Origin: Physcomitrium patens
Lineage: Eukaryota > Streptophyta > Bryopsida > Funariales > Funariaceae
Reading direction: 5' to 3'
Length of the DNA stretch: 64,000 bases
NCBI RefSeq assembly: GCF_000002425.4
Contig: NC_037255.1
Coordinates: 6,206,063 to 6,270,062, forward strand
The notes beneath the pieces are model-generated. The model had not been told where the DNA came from, did no database searches, and worked only from the letters and a program-made list of their open reading frames with translations. This document shows, piece by piece, positions 39,721-51,622 of the stretch; positions within the stretch are counted from its first letter, which is position 1; each line of letters opens with the position of its first letter. Position numbers and translations under genes: made by a program.

Positions 39721-40759
39721 AATTTTTTATATTTTATTATGTCTAAACATACATCCAAGCCCTCTAATTGATTGCTCTATATGAATATAAAATTCACTCT
39801 TCAATCCAAATTACAAGATGACCTCAATTAAGAGTTGCTTGTAATTGGTGGTGTGAAGTGGAAGTAGGAAGAACAAGAACAAAAGAAGCACAATACAAAA
39901 ACAAGTGAAACAAGTGCAATCAAGCAATTGTATACTACAAAACTAGTCACAATCTATTCACTTAGTTTTCATCCAATAAAAAGTAAAAAATAAAAATAAA
40001 AATGTAATTTTAGAAAGATAATTTTTTATCTTTTTAATGATGTAAGAAACATGTAAATCCAATTTATTATTAGTAAGTTATGAAGGTTTAAAAATAAAAT
40101 AAAAAATTAAAAAAAAATTAAGTAAATAATTTTTATCTCAAGGATAATTTGCTTAAGACATCAAAAGTTTGAGCCTCACCAAGGCTCACAAGTAGTATAT
40201 ATGGATGTCTAAGAAAGGCCATGAGGCCTTAGTCTTATCTTCGTAACTACCTTCAAGGTGCTACAACCCATATAGAACTTGTGCACCTCCATTCTTACAA
40301 GAACTATACTAATTGCTGGTCCTCCTATTTTCTACTAGTAAAATCAATATTTTTACATTTTTGACTTGACCATGGTATTTAAAAACACCCAATTAGCCAA
40401 AAAACCTTGTGTGGCCTTCAAGTCTTGCTCCATTTTTTCATAATGGCTTTCGAAATGGTAAAATTCATTTTTATCAAAGTCTTAGAAATTACTCTAAGAA
40501 TTCCTAAAAAAATCTAAATAAATTCTAAATAAATTCTAAAAATTCCTATAATGATTCTATAATACTAATATTATTTTTAAGCTATATTTTTCTATCTTTA
40601 TAGTTTTTTATAATAATAAAACTAATTTAAATTTACTATAAATCCTACTTTTTATATAAATAACTAAAAAGACATGAAGTTCTTTGTCATGCTTCTTCTA
40701 GCTACTAACTAACATTTATAGTTTTTTTTATAAATAATACATATAGATAGAAGGCCAAT
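39721..40759. other. unassigned AT-rich stretch
   Basis: No gene found. 40490-40570 has a short run of a roughly 10-12 bp AT-rich unit (aaataaattct). Confidence 0.3.
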
Positions 40760-41035
40760 ATAAATATTGAATTTAATAAATAATCCTTAATATTCAATAA
40801 TAAGTAAAAAATATTAAACCAACTAAGATAATTACCTCTAAGACTTATTAAGACTCCATTTCTACAACTAACATTCTAATTTTCTATTTGTCTAAAGATT
40901 TCTATACTATTCACCATATATTGTGGTTTTAAGCACTCTAAATGCATCTTTTTATCCTAAAACAATTAATGAGTCAATTTGATGACTCACACTCTAAACC
41001 ACTTTTCTTTCTCTAGACCACTTCTTGTATTGGTA
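40760..41035. repeat. repeat S, second copy
   Basis: Aligns with 33690-33990; best block ggttttaagcactctaaatg (40923-40942). Nature unknown, perhaps an LTR. Confidence 0.45.
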
Positions 41036-41117
41036 TAGGACTTGGACTTCCTTCCCATCTTTTTAGTCTTGGCATCGAGACAAGAAAGAGGAAAAGAGGT
41101 CCAAGATCCACTCTAAG

Positions 41118-41179
41118 ACATGGAAGAAGATACTAGGATCCATACATGGAAGAAGATACTAGGATCCATACATGGAAGA
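41118..41179. repeat. 26-bp tandem repeat, 2.4 copies
   Basis: The unit begins acatggaagaagatactagg. The first two copies are identical, so the duplication is recent. Confidence 0.9.
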
Positions 41180-41339
41180 CATAGAAGAAAAAGACGAGGT
41201 CTAAAGACCCATATTGTGACATAGAAGGGGGATTTAGAGCAACTAATCAAGAAGCCTTTAGTATATGTATAGATATAATGGACGTGCATATAGCAACTTG
41301 AGATGTGCTTGAGATGTGCTTGTGGCCTGAGTGTTATCA

Positions 41340-42599
41340 TTTAATTTATATCCTACATCATTTTGAGATAAATAGGAAGATCATTATTTATTATACTCAA
41401 TTATCATAATAAATATATGTCAGATAAATCCTAGATTAAAACATTGACACTTGCCAACATTCATTAAGAATCTACTATTGATGAAGACAAAAACTCAGAT
41501 TAACAAATTCCTGTTTCACAATGTCTCCTTTTCGTTTCTAAATGTTCAAAAAATGCAGTAGCCACAACCAAAAAATCCGACCATCTAGTATTTTGGAAAG
41601 GGATATACCCTATACCATCAAAAATGCTTCACATAATAGCACTCCTGAGTACGTCTGCTGTTACAAGTCAATGTTCCCATTTGCTATACCGAGTTCCAAC
41701 TCTAAAGGGTCTGAAAAACAATTCAAGGTATGGAACTGATCATCCAGATTTCAAAAGAAACTATCATTGATGGATGCCCTAATCTCACTAAAGTGGATTG
41801 CGTACAAATTGTATCAGGTTAAAGCAGACAAATCCCCTTGGGGAGGGCCCAAAAGCTAGAATGACAGATCAATGAAGAAGTATAAATAAGGGATTCTAAG
41901 AATGCAAGTGAACTTTCGGAATCCTGAAAGGAGAGACAATAATATGAGTCTGATTTCCTTTACAAAACTGATGAGTGCAATACATGTGATACTGTACATT
42001 GTTACAAGAGCAGATTTTGAAATACCTCTCTCTCCCTCTCTCGCATGTTTAGCCATTTCCTGTTGACGGAGCAACTCTAAGGCTAAATCCTAGATCCTCA
42101 ATGTAGCCTCCAATTGCCAAGCTAGAAAACATCCTGCGCTAAATAAATTTCACAATCATTTGATTTTAAGGACGGAGACAATGTTCTCGACCTTTACACC
42201 ATGCTACACGTTATCCTTCATGAAAGTGGATGCCACTCTTGCAACCCAGAGGTTGGGTCCTCCTGCAGGAAGCATACCTCAGCATGGGCCCTAGATAATG
42301 GAAACTTCTCCTAGGAAGGTGGAGAATTAATTTGTCATCACTGCAATCACTGGGAAATGGGAGAGGAAGTGGTAAACATGTTGTCACTGTTCTCTCCACC
42401 TTCTTGAGCAAGGGGTGGAAAACCCTAAACCTTACATCTAATCAATATCTGTTTCAGACCACTATTGATTTCCGTCGTTGGATCAATAGGCGCAGTTGAT
42501 TGATTAATTGAGGACATCGGACGTCAAAAATAATAAACCTTGTGAAATGACGATGAATACAAAAAACGCCAATTTCAATGTTGGAGAAAGGGAGAGGAG
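41340..42599 (-). other. downstream and 3' UTR region of the WRKY gene
   Basis: Base composition and CG content are like the gene, not like the surrounding elements. No ORF with recognisable similarity. It presumably contains the 3' UTR and terminator, but no clear AATAAA-type signal close to the stop was found on the minus strand. Confidence 0.4.
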
Positions 42600-44612
42600 T
42601 TACAGATGGTGGAGCGGGCCAGAGTTCTGTAAGATGTCGCCCAGCAAGCTGACGTAACTCTCAGTATTTGAGAGCTGACCGCTCAGATCAAACATTTCTA
42701 GCTGGGACCTTCCAAGCTGGGGATCGGGAATAACCACGGACGCTGGAATTTCACCTTGCAACTCCAACAATCGGTCAGGATCAAGCTGTGCTTGGTTTAG
42801 AATGTGCGAGTCGTTGGGGAGGTGTGAATCACTGTACAGGCTGTTATGGGTGTGCAATCCAACTGGAGGGGGCTGTGACTCTTCGTTCGATGTTTTCGCG
42901 ACAGAGGCTAAGTCACGATTAGCTGCTTCGAGATCTATTTCCCCGGCTTGAATCTGCATAGTAAGGTCAAACATGTTACGTTCCTGAACGGGTTGGAAGG
43001 GGAAGCAGGTTGCGGCAGCTGGCCGGCTGTCCTCGGAGAGTGTAGCATTGAAGCCATCCGACCCCTTTGCAGACGCTGCTGCTACAGTTGCAGCCTCAGT
43101 GACAGGGCTGAGGTGACTATGTGTGCCCTCGTAGGTTGTTACCACGAGCCCTGCATCGCCCGCCTTTCGCTCCACCCGCTTCCTTACTGGACACGTCTGG
43201 TTCGTGCAACGGTAGTAGCTCCTGCGAAGTCAATCCAGGGAGAAAAGATAAACAGTAGTCAGGGTTATTGACGAGAATCTAGATTACATTAAAAACATTG
43301 GATATAGTGTTTCCAGCTGCCATGCTGGCAAGAAGAGTGCAATGGCGAGCTTAACCTCGGGAATGGGCTATCCTTCACAGCCTTCTGGCCATACTTGCGC
43401 CACTTGTAGCCATCCTCCATCACGTCGATTTCGCTGCGCGTATGAATTGCATATCGAGGTACTCTCACTCGCTTGTTCAGCTTCACAGCTCCTTTCTTCT
43501 CCTTCTTCGTCGTTCTGAAGCAGGGACATACAAGATCAAATTAATCTTTGCAATTAGAAAACGCAGTGCTGAATTAGAATTGGACGAATTTACAAGCATG
43601 AGGGGCAGACACGGGGAGATTGTCGCTAAAAGGTGAAGGAAAAGGCAGCTTACTGCTTTTTGGGGTCGGGCTCATCAAGGGGTTGAATATCTTCACTTTC
43701 GTCCAAGGCGCGGTCGGGCGTTTTCCTCTTGGCGCTACTTGTATTACTCTCGAGAACGCCAACAATGTCAATCAGAGTTCCGCCATCACTGAAGTAGCCA
43801 CCCTCAGAGCCGAAAGGGGAGTCGAAAGGGGAGTCGAAGGGGGAGTTTGGAGTGCTCGTCAGGGGGCTGTTCAATGGGGAGACGTCACCCACGAGCGAGG
43901 GGGTTGGAGATGGCAACCTGCCCTGCCCGGTAAAACCATCCTGGTTGCCCACAGCTTCGGACGATATTCTGGACGAGGCAGGCATCGACACCATGCCATC
44001 GCTGTAAGTTGACAAGGTTGGTAACGTGCGCTCTCCAACTTTAGTAGCCACTGGTGAAAGATTCAAGAGCTGAACTAAGGGAGTGAAATTTGGCGTTGCG
44101 GGCTGTGCATCCTGGGATGCGGGAAACCATGGATACTCCGGCGACGGTTCCAGCAAGTCTGAATTCGAGGTTGACAAGTGATCAAAAGGTGAAGCTGTTA
44201 ATTGTACACTCTGGTGTGGTGTAGGATTACCGATGGTGGTGTTCGGAAGATTAAGGCCGTGGGTATCGACGGGTTGTGGAGAAAGCAAAAGAGGGGGAAA
44301 CTTGATCCAAGGTGCGGTAGGCGATGGCATAAAGATTGCCACATCAAACTGGGGTGGCGGACTGGGGTGACTCTGCTGCTGCTGCTGCTGAGGTTGGAAG
44401 AAGGTGGAGTTATCACGCGGAGGAGGAGACACTGTCAAGGATGAAGGCGACTTCGCGGGTTTAGCAGCACGCTTCTTCAGACCAGGACGCCGTGGCGAGT
44501 TCGATAGTTTCACATCCTCACCCAAGGATCTCATCAAATAATCAATCTCGGGACTCGAATTAGTCTCCACGTGAGGCTGCTCACCATCATCCTCCCTCGT
44601 CATCTCGGACAT
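42600..44612 (-). CDS. WRKY transcription factor, single C-terminal-type domain, 3 exons
   Basis: Nuclear DNA-binding regulator expected to bind W-box sites (TTGAC core). Exons are 44612-43654, 43514-43356 and 43221-42600, and all introns are GT-AG. Phases join cleanly to a 579-residue protein. The WRKY domain spans about 340-410, with WRKYGQK at 358-364 and a zinc finger C378-X4-C383-X23-H407-X-H409, the form of groups I C-terminal and IIc. The second intron splits the arginine codon after SPFP, the usual position for these groups. The long N-terminal half is rich in Ser-Pro, has a short polyQ run and a triple SPF repeat, and carries basic clusters ([10 protein letters not shown] near 45-54; PKK...KKEKK near 316-327) that may serve nuclear import. 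The start is bounded by an in-frame TGA two codons upstream; M4 is an alternative. The residue after KAVK is D where most family members have N. Likely intact and functional. It could be a group I descendant that lost its first domain, or group IIc. Confidence 0.93.
43222..43355 (-). other. intron 2 of the WRKY gene
   Basis: 134 bp, donor GTTAAG, acceptor TTCGCAG, phase 2, inside the WRKY domain codon for R373. Confidence 0.9.
43515..43653 (-). other. intron 1 of the WRKY gene
   Basis: 139 bp, donor GTAAGC, acceptor TGCTTCAG, phase 2. It separates the Ser-Pro-rich region from the basic lead-in to the WRKY domain. Confidence 0.9.
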
Positions 44613-45166
44613 ACTTCAGCCTTTCCCTGCGGTCACCCTCCTACAAGTTTTGGTCACAAGCTTCGGAATACCCACCACTGCGTAAACCTCCGAGGCTTCA
44701 CTGTAGCCGCATCCTAAGTTTGAATCCTACACGTGCAGCTTTTCGACGAATCACTTTGGCTCAGGAATTCTTAGTTCGTGGAAGGAGGCGGACTTGGGAT
44801 GAGTAGGTTAATGAGAACAAATTAAATCTTCCAATGATAATTGGTGCAAGATATCAGGATATGTAGGGACCTAAACATCACCACGTTGTTTCCTCAATTC
44901 CGCCAAAGACAATCTTCTTGCATCCTCAGCTTTTCTGGTATACAATGTCCGGCAACCAGATACACAAGCACGACAACACCTTAGATTAACATACTTGATT
45001 GTATCAGTCGAGCTGGAAACCAGCTACCTTTGTAAAATTTGAAGATAACATAAACCCCCACATTGAATCACTTGGGCAAAAATATACAAACAGCAACCAA
45101 CATCACTCACCTAACAAAAAGAGTGGATACACCTGCAAGCCAACTACAATTGGATTATTTTTTTTC

Positions 45167-45176
45167 GTCAAGTCAA
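45167..45176 (-). promoter_or_regulatory. paired W-box cores upstream of the WRKY gene
   Basis: The minus strand reads TTGACTTGAC, two TTGAC cores back to back, about 555 bp upstream of the start codon. WRKY genes are often self- or cross-regulated through such sites. Two 5-mers can occur by chance. Confidence 0.35.
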
Positions 45177-45725
45177 TAGGAAAACTGCAAGGAAGTGAAG
45201 TTGAAATGAAAGAATTGTCATGCTTGCCCATTGCCCATCAAAGCATAGACTAATCTACACCACTAAGCGAACTGGTACCATTGGTGCTCGAGGGTTAAAA
45301 GTTCATGAAGACTTGCCCACGCAAACTGCCGCTAGAGTGACAAGTATAGCATGGGAGTTCAAGGTCACCTGCGCTACGCTGTTGAAGTTAAAAAGCTCTA
45401 CAAGCTCTGACGAAAAAGCTCTATGTTTTGATCACCTGATCAAGCTACGGAGAATAAGGATAACAGAGACCAACTAGATGGGCCACAAGAACTAGATTCC
45501 AAGTATTCTATACTAGTCACATGATGAACAAACTCTTTAAGGGCTTGCACAGTTTTTGGATTGAAAATTGGAAATTCGTCTATGAGCGAAGATACTATGA
45601 ATCTAAAACTCATATTGGAACCATTTCCTACTCTTCTCCTCGCAGTGGGCTGATAAAACGATGGATGTTACTACCACTCATAAAAATGAGGGGGACAAGG
45701 AAAATAAGGAAAACAGAGGCAAAGT

Positions 45726-46064
45726 TTACGATAAAAGAACATACTTTGCTACGGCAAGGTACTTTAAATCATGATCTCGAATCAATTTTGAAGCTTTTCC
45801 AAAGTCTTTCTCATTAGGGTTTAACGAAGTGAATGAAAGAAGAGAAGAATATGAAGGCTCATAAAACCTTTCAGGTGGTCCTCCTAGTCCTAATAGTGTG
45901 CTACTCACTTTCACTCTTCTTGCCGCTGCAATTGCACTGAAAGACAAGGACTTCAGTTTGCTCCCATCATGTTCTGACACCACCAAAGTCACAGACTTCA
46001 CAAGGCAAAGGCAACAAAAAAATAAAATAAAAATAAAAATAAAAAAAATGAAGCTCTCCTTCAA
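45726..46064 (-). CDS. possible small secreted protein, 112 residues
   Basis: The frame opens with a hydrophobic segment of about 24 residues (FIFFIFIFILFFCCLCLV) that looks like a signal peptide, followed by a charged, proline-containing tail ending KYVLLS. It lies in the CG-rich non-repeat island upstream of the WRKY gene. I do not recognise the family. The hydrophobic start is encoded by a T-rich low-complexity tract and could be accidental. A donor-like GTGAGT lies inside the frame. It may simply be part of the WRKY leader. Confidence 0.22.
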   Translation of the reverse strand: MKESFIFFIFIFILFFCCLCLVKSVTLVVSEHDGSKLKSLSFSAIAAARRVKVSSTLLGLGGPPERFYEPSYSSLLSFTSLNPNEKDFGKASKLIRDHDLKYLAVAKYVLLS

Positions 46065-46084
46065 CAGCTGCGTTACTAACCATC

Positions 46085-46108
46085 AAAAAAAAAAAAAAAA
46101 AAAAAAAA
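46085..46108. repeat. (A)24 homopolymer
   Basis: Uninterrupted run of A on the plus strand. Confidence 0.95.
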
Positions 46109-46954
46109 CTTGCGGACATGCCACTCGGGCAGGCGGCAATATCATTGATCATAAGATTTCCAGTGTGAAGAACTCTGTCTCCTAATTTCGTACGCAAAAA
46201 GTTCAAAGTAAGCCTGGTGCGCTGGTCTGCTTCTCTGAGCGCCTATTCCCAAGCACGAAAAAGAACATTAATTCCACTTCAGATATTGTTGCAACAACAA
46301 TCCTACGAAGCTCAATGCAGCGATTAGGCCAACATTACGTCAAGCTCTAATACAAACCGGGGATTCGGAGAAGCAAACACACGAACAAAATTGGGTATTC
46401 GTAAGCAGCATAAGCTACGCACAATGCTAAACGGGACGGGAGCAGTAGACGAAGACTACTCAACGAAGTTGATCAAAAGCCCAACAGGATAGACGAATCG
46501 GGGCAATGGATGTGCTCAAAATCACGGCGATGGGAATGCTCCGCGGCCTGCAGGATATTCACGTGTTGCAGCTATCCAGTGTACCAAAACCCAGCTGCTG
46601 CGCCTACCGTTTCCAAGTGGTCTTAGCCCTCTTCATCAGCACTCCCTAAGCCATATTACTGTGCCACACTCTTGTATCACGACTCGAAGCGCATCTAAAT
46701 CCCGCTTGTCAGTGCAAAACCCTGCTGCAATCTGCCTAACGCCCTTGGGGATGGGCGCTCATGTCCTGGCGTCACTTGGTACGGCCCACTCGCACGACGC
46801 ATCCAGTGCTGCAGAGGCCCTGCTCACATGAACCGCACACCTGCTAACAAACGCGCAATATCCCCTCTCCACCAGCACGTCTGCCGCAATCGAGCTGTGG
46901 AATGTACAATAAAAACCTTAGCGGCATCCCGCAGCTGTGAAAACCTACACTACG

Positions 46955-46966
46955 CTCTTATAAAGT
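46955..46966 (-). promoter_or_regulatory. TATA-like site at the edge of the CG-rich island
   Basis: The minus strand reads CTTTATAAGAG in front of a GC-rich block leading towards the WRKY gene. It is palindromic enough to read either way. No transcript start can be shown. Confidence 0.25.
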
Positions 46967-47357
46967 GTGAGCGATAAGAAACCCACACACACGCGCGCTC
47001 ACTCACGTACACTACACATAGTATAATCTTGTGTATATATATATTTATATATATACATAATGATTTAATTAATTTTAATGTCTCACATTACATTCTTATA
47101 AAATAACATTAAATATTTTTAATAGAAAAATGTGATATATTATTAAATTATATTATGAAATATAATATGTATGATTTTTTAAAATATGAAATATTACATA
47201 TATTTGTATTAAGAATATTAATAGAGTGTAAAAGAATTGAATGTAATCATTTGCTTAGATTTTATCCTTCAATCATAAGACAAGTTTAAATAAATTTATT
47301 CTCACATTGAAGTTCAAGTTTTTGAATTATTCCATAATTGGGCTTAATTATAGTATT

Positions 47358-47395
<38 letters not shown>

Positions 47396-47520
47396 AGTTT
47401 TTATTATAAAAAAACAAACAATCAATCAATTAAAATAATAAAATATTTTGATTTATGTTAAATATATTTATAAAATTATTTTATAAAAGTTATATTTTTT
47501 ATTATTATTATATATAAAGA
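46967..47520. other. AT-rich spacer with a (TA)n run
   Basis: Marks the sharp end of the CG-rich island at about 47030. It contains a (TA)16 run at 47361-47393. No gene seen. Confidence 0.5.
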
Positions 47521-48399
47521 GTTGCTAATGCAACACCTTCTTAGGTTCTTATAATTAATCAATTTATTTCTTGTCTTCTATCTCAACTTCCTTTGTCCAT
47601 GTTCCTAGCTTCCATTTCCTTGTCCCAATTTCTTGTTTCTGGTCCTCCATTCCCAACTTCCATCTCTCTCATCCAACCCTTATTTTTATTTCCATCTTCC
47701 ATCTTCCTTATTGCAATTCATTGTCTCCAATATCTTATTCCCAATCCATACTTCATGTCTTGACATCCAATCTCTATTCTAAGTACCTATCCTATGTTCT
47801 TGTTTTTTATTATTGTGAGTGGAAACAATAACCTTGAAAAGAGTTGTTTTTTTATAAAAAAGATTTGTGACTAAACATTACTAATCTCCATTGCAATTAA
47901 ATGATAATACATCTTTTTTTAATTTAAACATTGTTAGATTACTTAATTTTATTTTGTGTACTTGTAGAATCTAGCATTTTCCAACTTAGATTTAAAATTT
48001 GCAAATCTTTTGAAACAAACATCAAATGTAAAATCCATGGCTAAAGGCTCCAAGTTTATAGTTGGTTTTTCAAATAAGAAACATGAATTGTTTTGAAAGT
48101 TGTATATCATTTTCTATAAAATGGAAATATGAATGGAAGACAAGAAGGGAATGGAAGTTAGGACAAGTGACAAGGAATAAGGACAAGGAACAAGAAACAT
48201 ATGTTGGGAATGAAGACAAAGAGAGGGGGGAGAAAGTGAAGACAAGAGACATGAGACAAGAACAAGGAATAAGGCATACGGATTAGAAATAGAAGATTAG
48301 AAATATAGAATGAAAATGAAAGGTTAGAAACTAGGAACAAGGAACATGGGATAGATTGAATTAATTATGAGAACCTAAAAAGGTATTGTATTATACAAC
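47521..48399. mobile_element. inverted-repeat (MITE/foldback-like) element
   Basis: The ends are inverted copies: GTTGCTAATGCAACACC at the left and GTTGTATAATACAATACC read inwards from the right, with similarity continuing through ttaggttctTATAATTAAT. The next 250-300 bp are pyrimidine-rich at the left (tccttgttcc-like wording) and purine-rich at the right, so the arms can pair over a long, imperfect stretch around an ordinary AT-rich middle. No transposase ORF. No target-site duplication was recognised, so the class is uncertain. Confidence 0.6.
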
Positions 48400-48422
48400 A
48401 TAGGGATATTGCTTTAGAACTC

Positions 48423-48468
<46 letters not shown>

Positions 48469-49068
48469 AAAAATATTATATCTTAATTTTTAATACAAAA
48501 TATCATATATAAATATATTTATATATTGTTGTTGTTATAACTATTTATATTATATTTAAATATAATATATTAATAAAAATAATTTTTAATGTTAATAATA
48601 GATAATCATTTATTAAAAATATGATGTAAAATACTAAAAAAATTAACATGGTTTTTTGTAAATATAATAAATTCTTAAAAAAATAATATTTATAATTATA
48701 ATTTATATTATGTTATTTATGAATTGATATTATTATTGAATTACAATACTTGATACACAAAAGATGTTTATTATTTCTACAATTGTTATTGATTGATGTA
48801 GGAGTGAAAATAAAAGATATAGTATTATATTTTAATATCACTTTATTTTTTGTGTTATTATCTTATTTCTACTTTGAGTACTTAAAAATAATACTAAGAT
48901 AATTGCCAATATGTATGTACATTCTAAAAGTGTGATCTAAAACAAACAAAATCAAAGAACAACTTATTTTTATGATAACTTTTATAAAGTAATGTATCAT
49001 CTAATTATTATCCACATACCAATTTCTCTCGTAATGGCTACATTATTTAAGAAGCTTTTTTGAGGCCA
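48400..49068. other. AT-rich spacer with a (TA)n run
   Basis: Contains (TA)19 at 48426-48463. No gene or recognisable repeat in the rest. Confidence 0.5.
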
Positions 49069-49292
49069 TGTCATAGACATATATATTTATTATAATAATT
49101 ACTTAGGTAATATGAATAAATAGAAGTAAGTAAAAATAAATTAATTTTATAATATCTTTTAAAGAAACTTGCTAGAAGCTATATATACATAATTTCACCT
49201 TTATACATGTTTATAATTGATTGGGAGGTTACAAACATGGCCAAGAAGTTACCATGTGATGCACATATTCATAGCTTGTGGTACAAGCTATT

Positions 49293-49340
<48 letters not shown>

Positions 49341-49640
49341 AAATTACCTTACAAATTAAGACATGTGTTTTGCAAATTAGACACATATTGGAGGTCCTAG
49401 AGAACGTCATCATATAACTTTTAGATAGATAGTATATATAGAGGTAAGAGTGAAGCCTTCTTTACTCTTGTTAATTCTTTTCTTGCTTCTAGTCTAGTTT
49501 TAAGGATCTTTAATTTTCTTGTCTTTTCATAATATCCATTCTAGTTTCTTTTTAATATACATATTTTTTTATTTTGATTTTGCTATTTTTCTTTGAAAAT
49601 TTTTTTACTTATTTATTTGCCTTTATTAATGTCTTATTTT
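49069..49640 (+). repeat. 5' LTR of chromovirus G
   Basis: Starts TGTCATAGACATATA and has the family-1 TATA-like tagatagtatatatagag (49421-49442) and the following ctcttgttaattc segment. The right end is approximate. A (TA)n expansion sits in its middle (49297-49337). Confidence 0.75.
49297..49337. repeat. (TA)n microsatellite in the G LTR
   Basis: About 20 TA dinucleotides, absent at this place in the other family-1 LTRs. Confidence 0.95.
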
Positions 49641-51622
49641 TGATAAATTGACAAGAATATACTTATAATATTAAAGCTTTGTCTCTTCTTGATTAAGAGT
49701 GAATTATATTTTTTTTTAATAAAAAATAAGCATATTAGAATATGTAGATTACTCACTTCTAAACTGATATTGTACTTAGAATTTTTTTTTTTCTTTTCAA
49801 TCCTCTTTTTAATTTATCTTAAAAAATATTTAACATCTTCTTTTATATAGTGTAATCATATCAAAACTTACTAAAATGAAGAATGCAATAGTATAAATGC
49901 AAGAACAATTGAGGAAGTTAGTGCTTGCTATGCATCAATTCAATTTACCACCAGAAGGAACAACAAGATTAGTAGAAAGTAAGGATATAGAGATGATTGG
50001 AGCTGCTTTGACATCTACATCAAATCATGATACTTTTTCTATAGTGGTACACTGTTCAAGCAATAGAGAATACAAATTTTCTTTTCCAAGAAGTTTGATG
50101 GCACAAAATCAAAATTTTGAGAATTTATTAATTAAGTGTAACTAACAATTGAATTTCAACTCCAAAGCTATCTAATTCTAGGATCATATATTAGTTTTAT
50201 TGGAACATCCAATATAGAACCTAAAATTAATTTATAATATTATATACTTCATAATTTTGACAACTTGCAACTAATATCAAGTAGAATGATATTACATTCA
50301 TTAGCCAATTTTTTTATAGATTACAATATGAAATAAAAAAATTGATGTTCAATTTATTTGATCCTTAAATATTAAGTTAAGCAATCAAATTTGCTATCAA
50401 AAGTAACAACCAACTTTTTGATTTTTGATCTAAGAGTCATATAAAAGGGCCTCAACATTATTTCAATTCAATGGCAATACCAATATCTTCTTAATGCATA
50501 CATTCAAAAGTAGAGGATATGTAAATTGATGCAATACATTTCAAATCTCTCATTGAGCAAAAAAAGACTTCTCATTGTCAAGAAAGATTATGCTTATATT
50601 ATAGAGAATCTAAACATATTATTCAATATTTTTGAAAGAAATAATACAACCACAAACTCAGGAGTATGGTTGTTAAAAAAAACATGTAAAAAAAAAAATT
50701 TGCCTAATTATAATAGGGACCATGCAATTAGAACCTTGTACATTACCTAGTGAAGGTTTTATTCTCTTCTTAAAATCTTCTTTTTATTTTACAATAGATA
50801 TTAGTTTAGGACCTAAATATTGTAAAGCTTTTAGCTTGCTAGATTTAGAAATCTCAATTTATTTCTTAGATGAAGAATTTATTAAAAGACATAATATATC
50901 TTTAATGAAGAAAATTAAACTTGTTCATGTAGAGGTCATAGATAGTCATCTATTATCTTCTAGAGATGTTGTTCATGAAATCCTTCTTATAAAAATAACA
51001 TTTAAATAGTATTCTAATCCAATATCAAGATGATAGAAAGACTTCAAGTAGCATTCGAAGAAAATATTAAGATTTTCAAGGTGCTTTTGAAAAAGAGAAT
51101 GTAGATATTCTTCTAAAACATCATTCCCGTAACTATTCAATTGACCTTCAAGAAAGAGCTCAACTGCCATTTGGACCAATCTACAACTTATCACAAAATA
51201 AATTAGCTAAATTTAATAATTGGCAAATAATTTCATACACCATTCCAAATTTCTAATATGAACTTCAATCTTATTTATAAAAAAAAAATATATCATTATA
51301 GATGTATATCTATTATTAAGGACTTAATATGATTACTATTAAGAATATGCATTCTTTATTTTTGATATTTAGATTTTTTGATCAATTGAATCCAAAAAAG
51401 ATCTATATAAAAATAGATCTATAAGGAGCATACAATCTAATAAGCATCAAAAAAAGAAATAATTAGAAGATTGTATTTTGAACAAAGTATGGATATTTTA
51501 AATACAATGTCATTCTTTTTGGACTTACAAATATATCAACAACTTTTTAACATCTAATAAATTATGTCTTTTTAGAATTTTTTGATAATTTTTTATTTTT
51601 TACTTAAAAAATATATTAATTT

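Larger units (their letters stand above)
44613..46957 (-). promoter_or_regulatory. upstream region of the WRKY gene (5' UTR and promoter)
   Basis: Non-repetitive, CG-containing sequence up to the TATA-like site near 46960. No other confident gene. Because the most promoter-like, GC-rich block (46450-46960) is 1.8-2.3 kb from the ATG, a long or spliced 5' leader is possible. Confidence 0.4.

Noticed and set aside
42948-43271. plus-strand ORF of 107 codons
   Set aside because: Antisense shadow of WRKY exon 3; the minus-strand reading has the WRKY zinc finger and consistent splice phases.
43620-44444. plus-strand ORFs opposite WRKY exon 1
   Set aside because: Antisense to a GC-rich coding exon; no similarity of their own.
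48062-48340. overlapping ORFs on both strands with repetitive K/E/R or S/F/L composition
   Set aside because: They are translations of the purine/pyrimidine arms of the inverted-repeat element.
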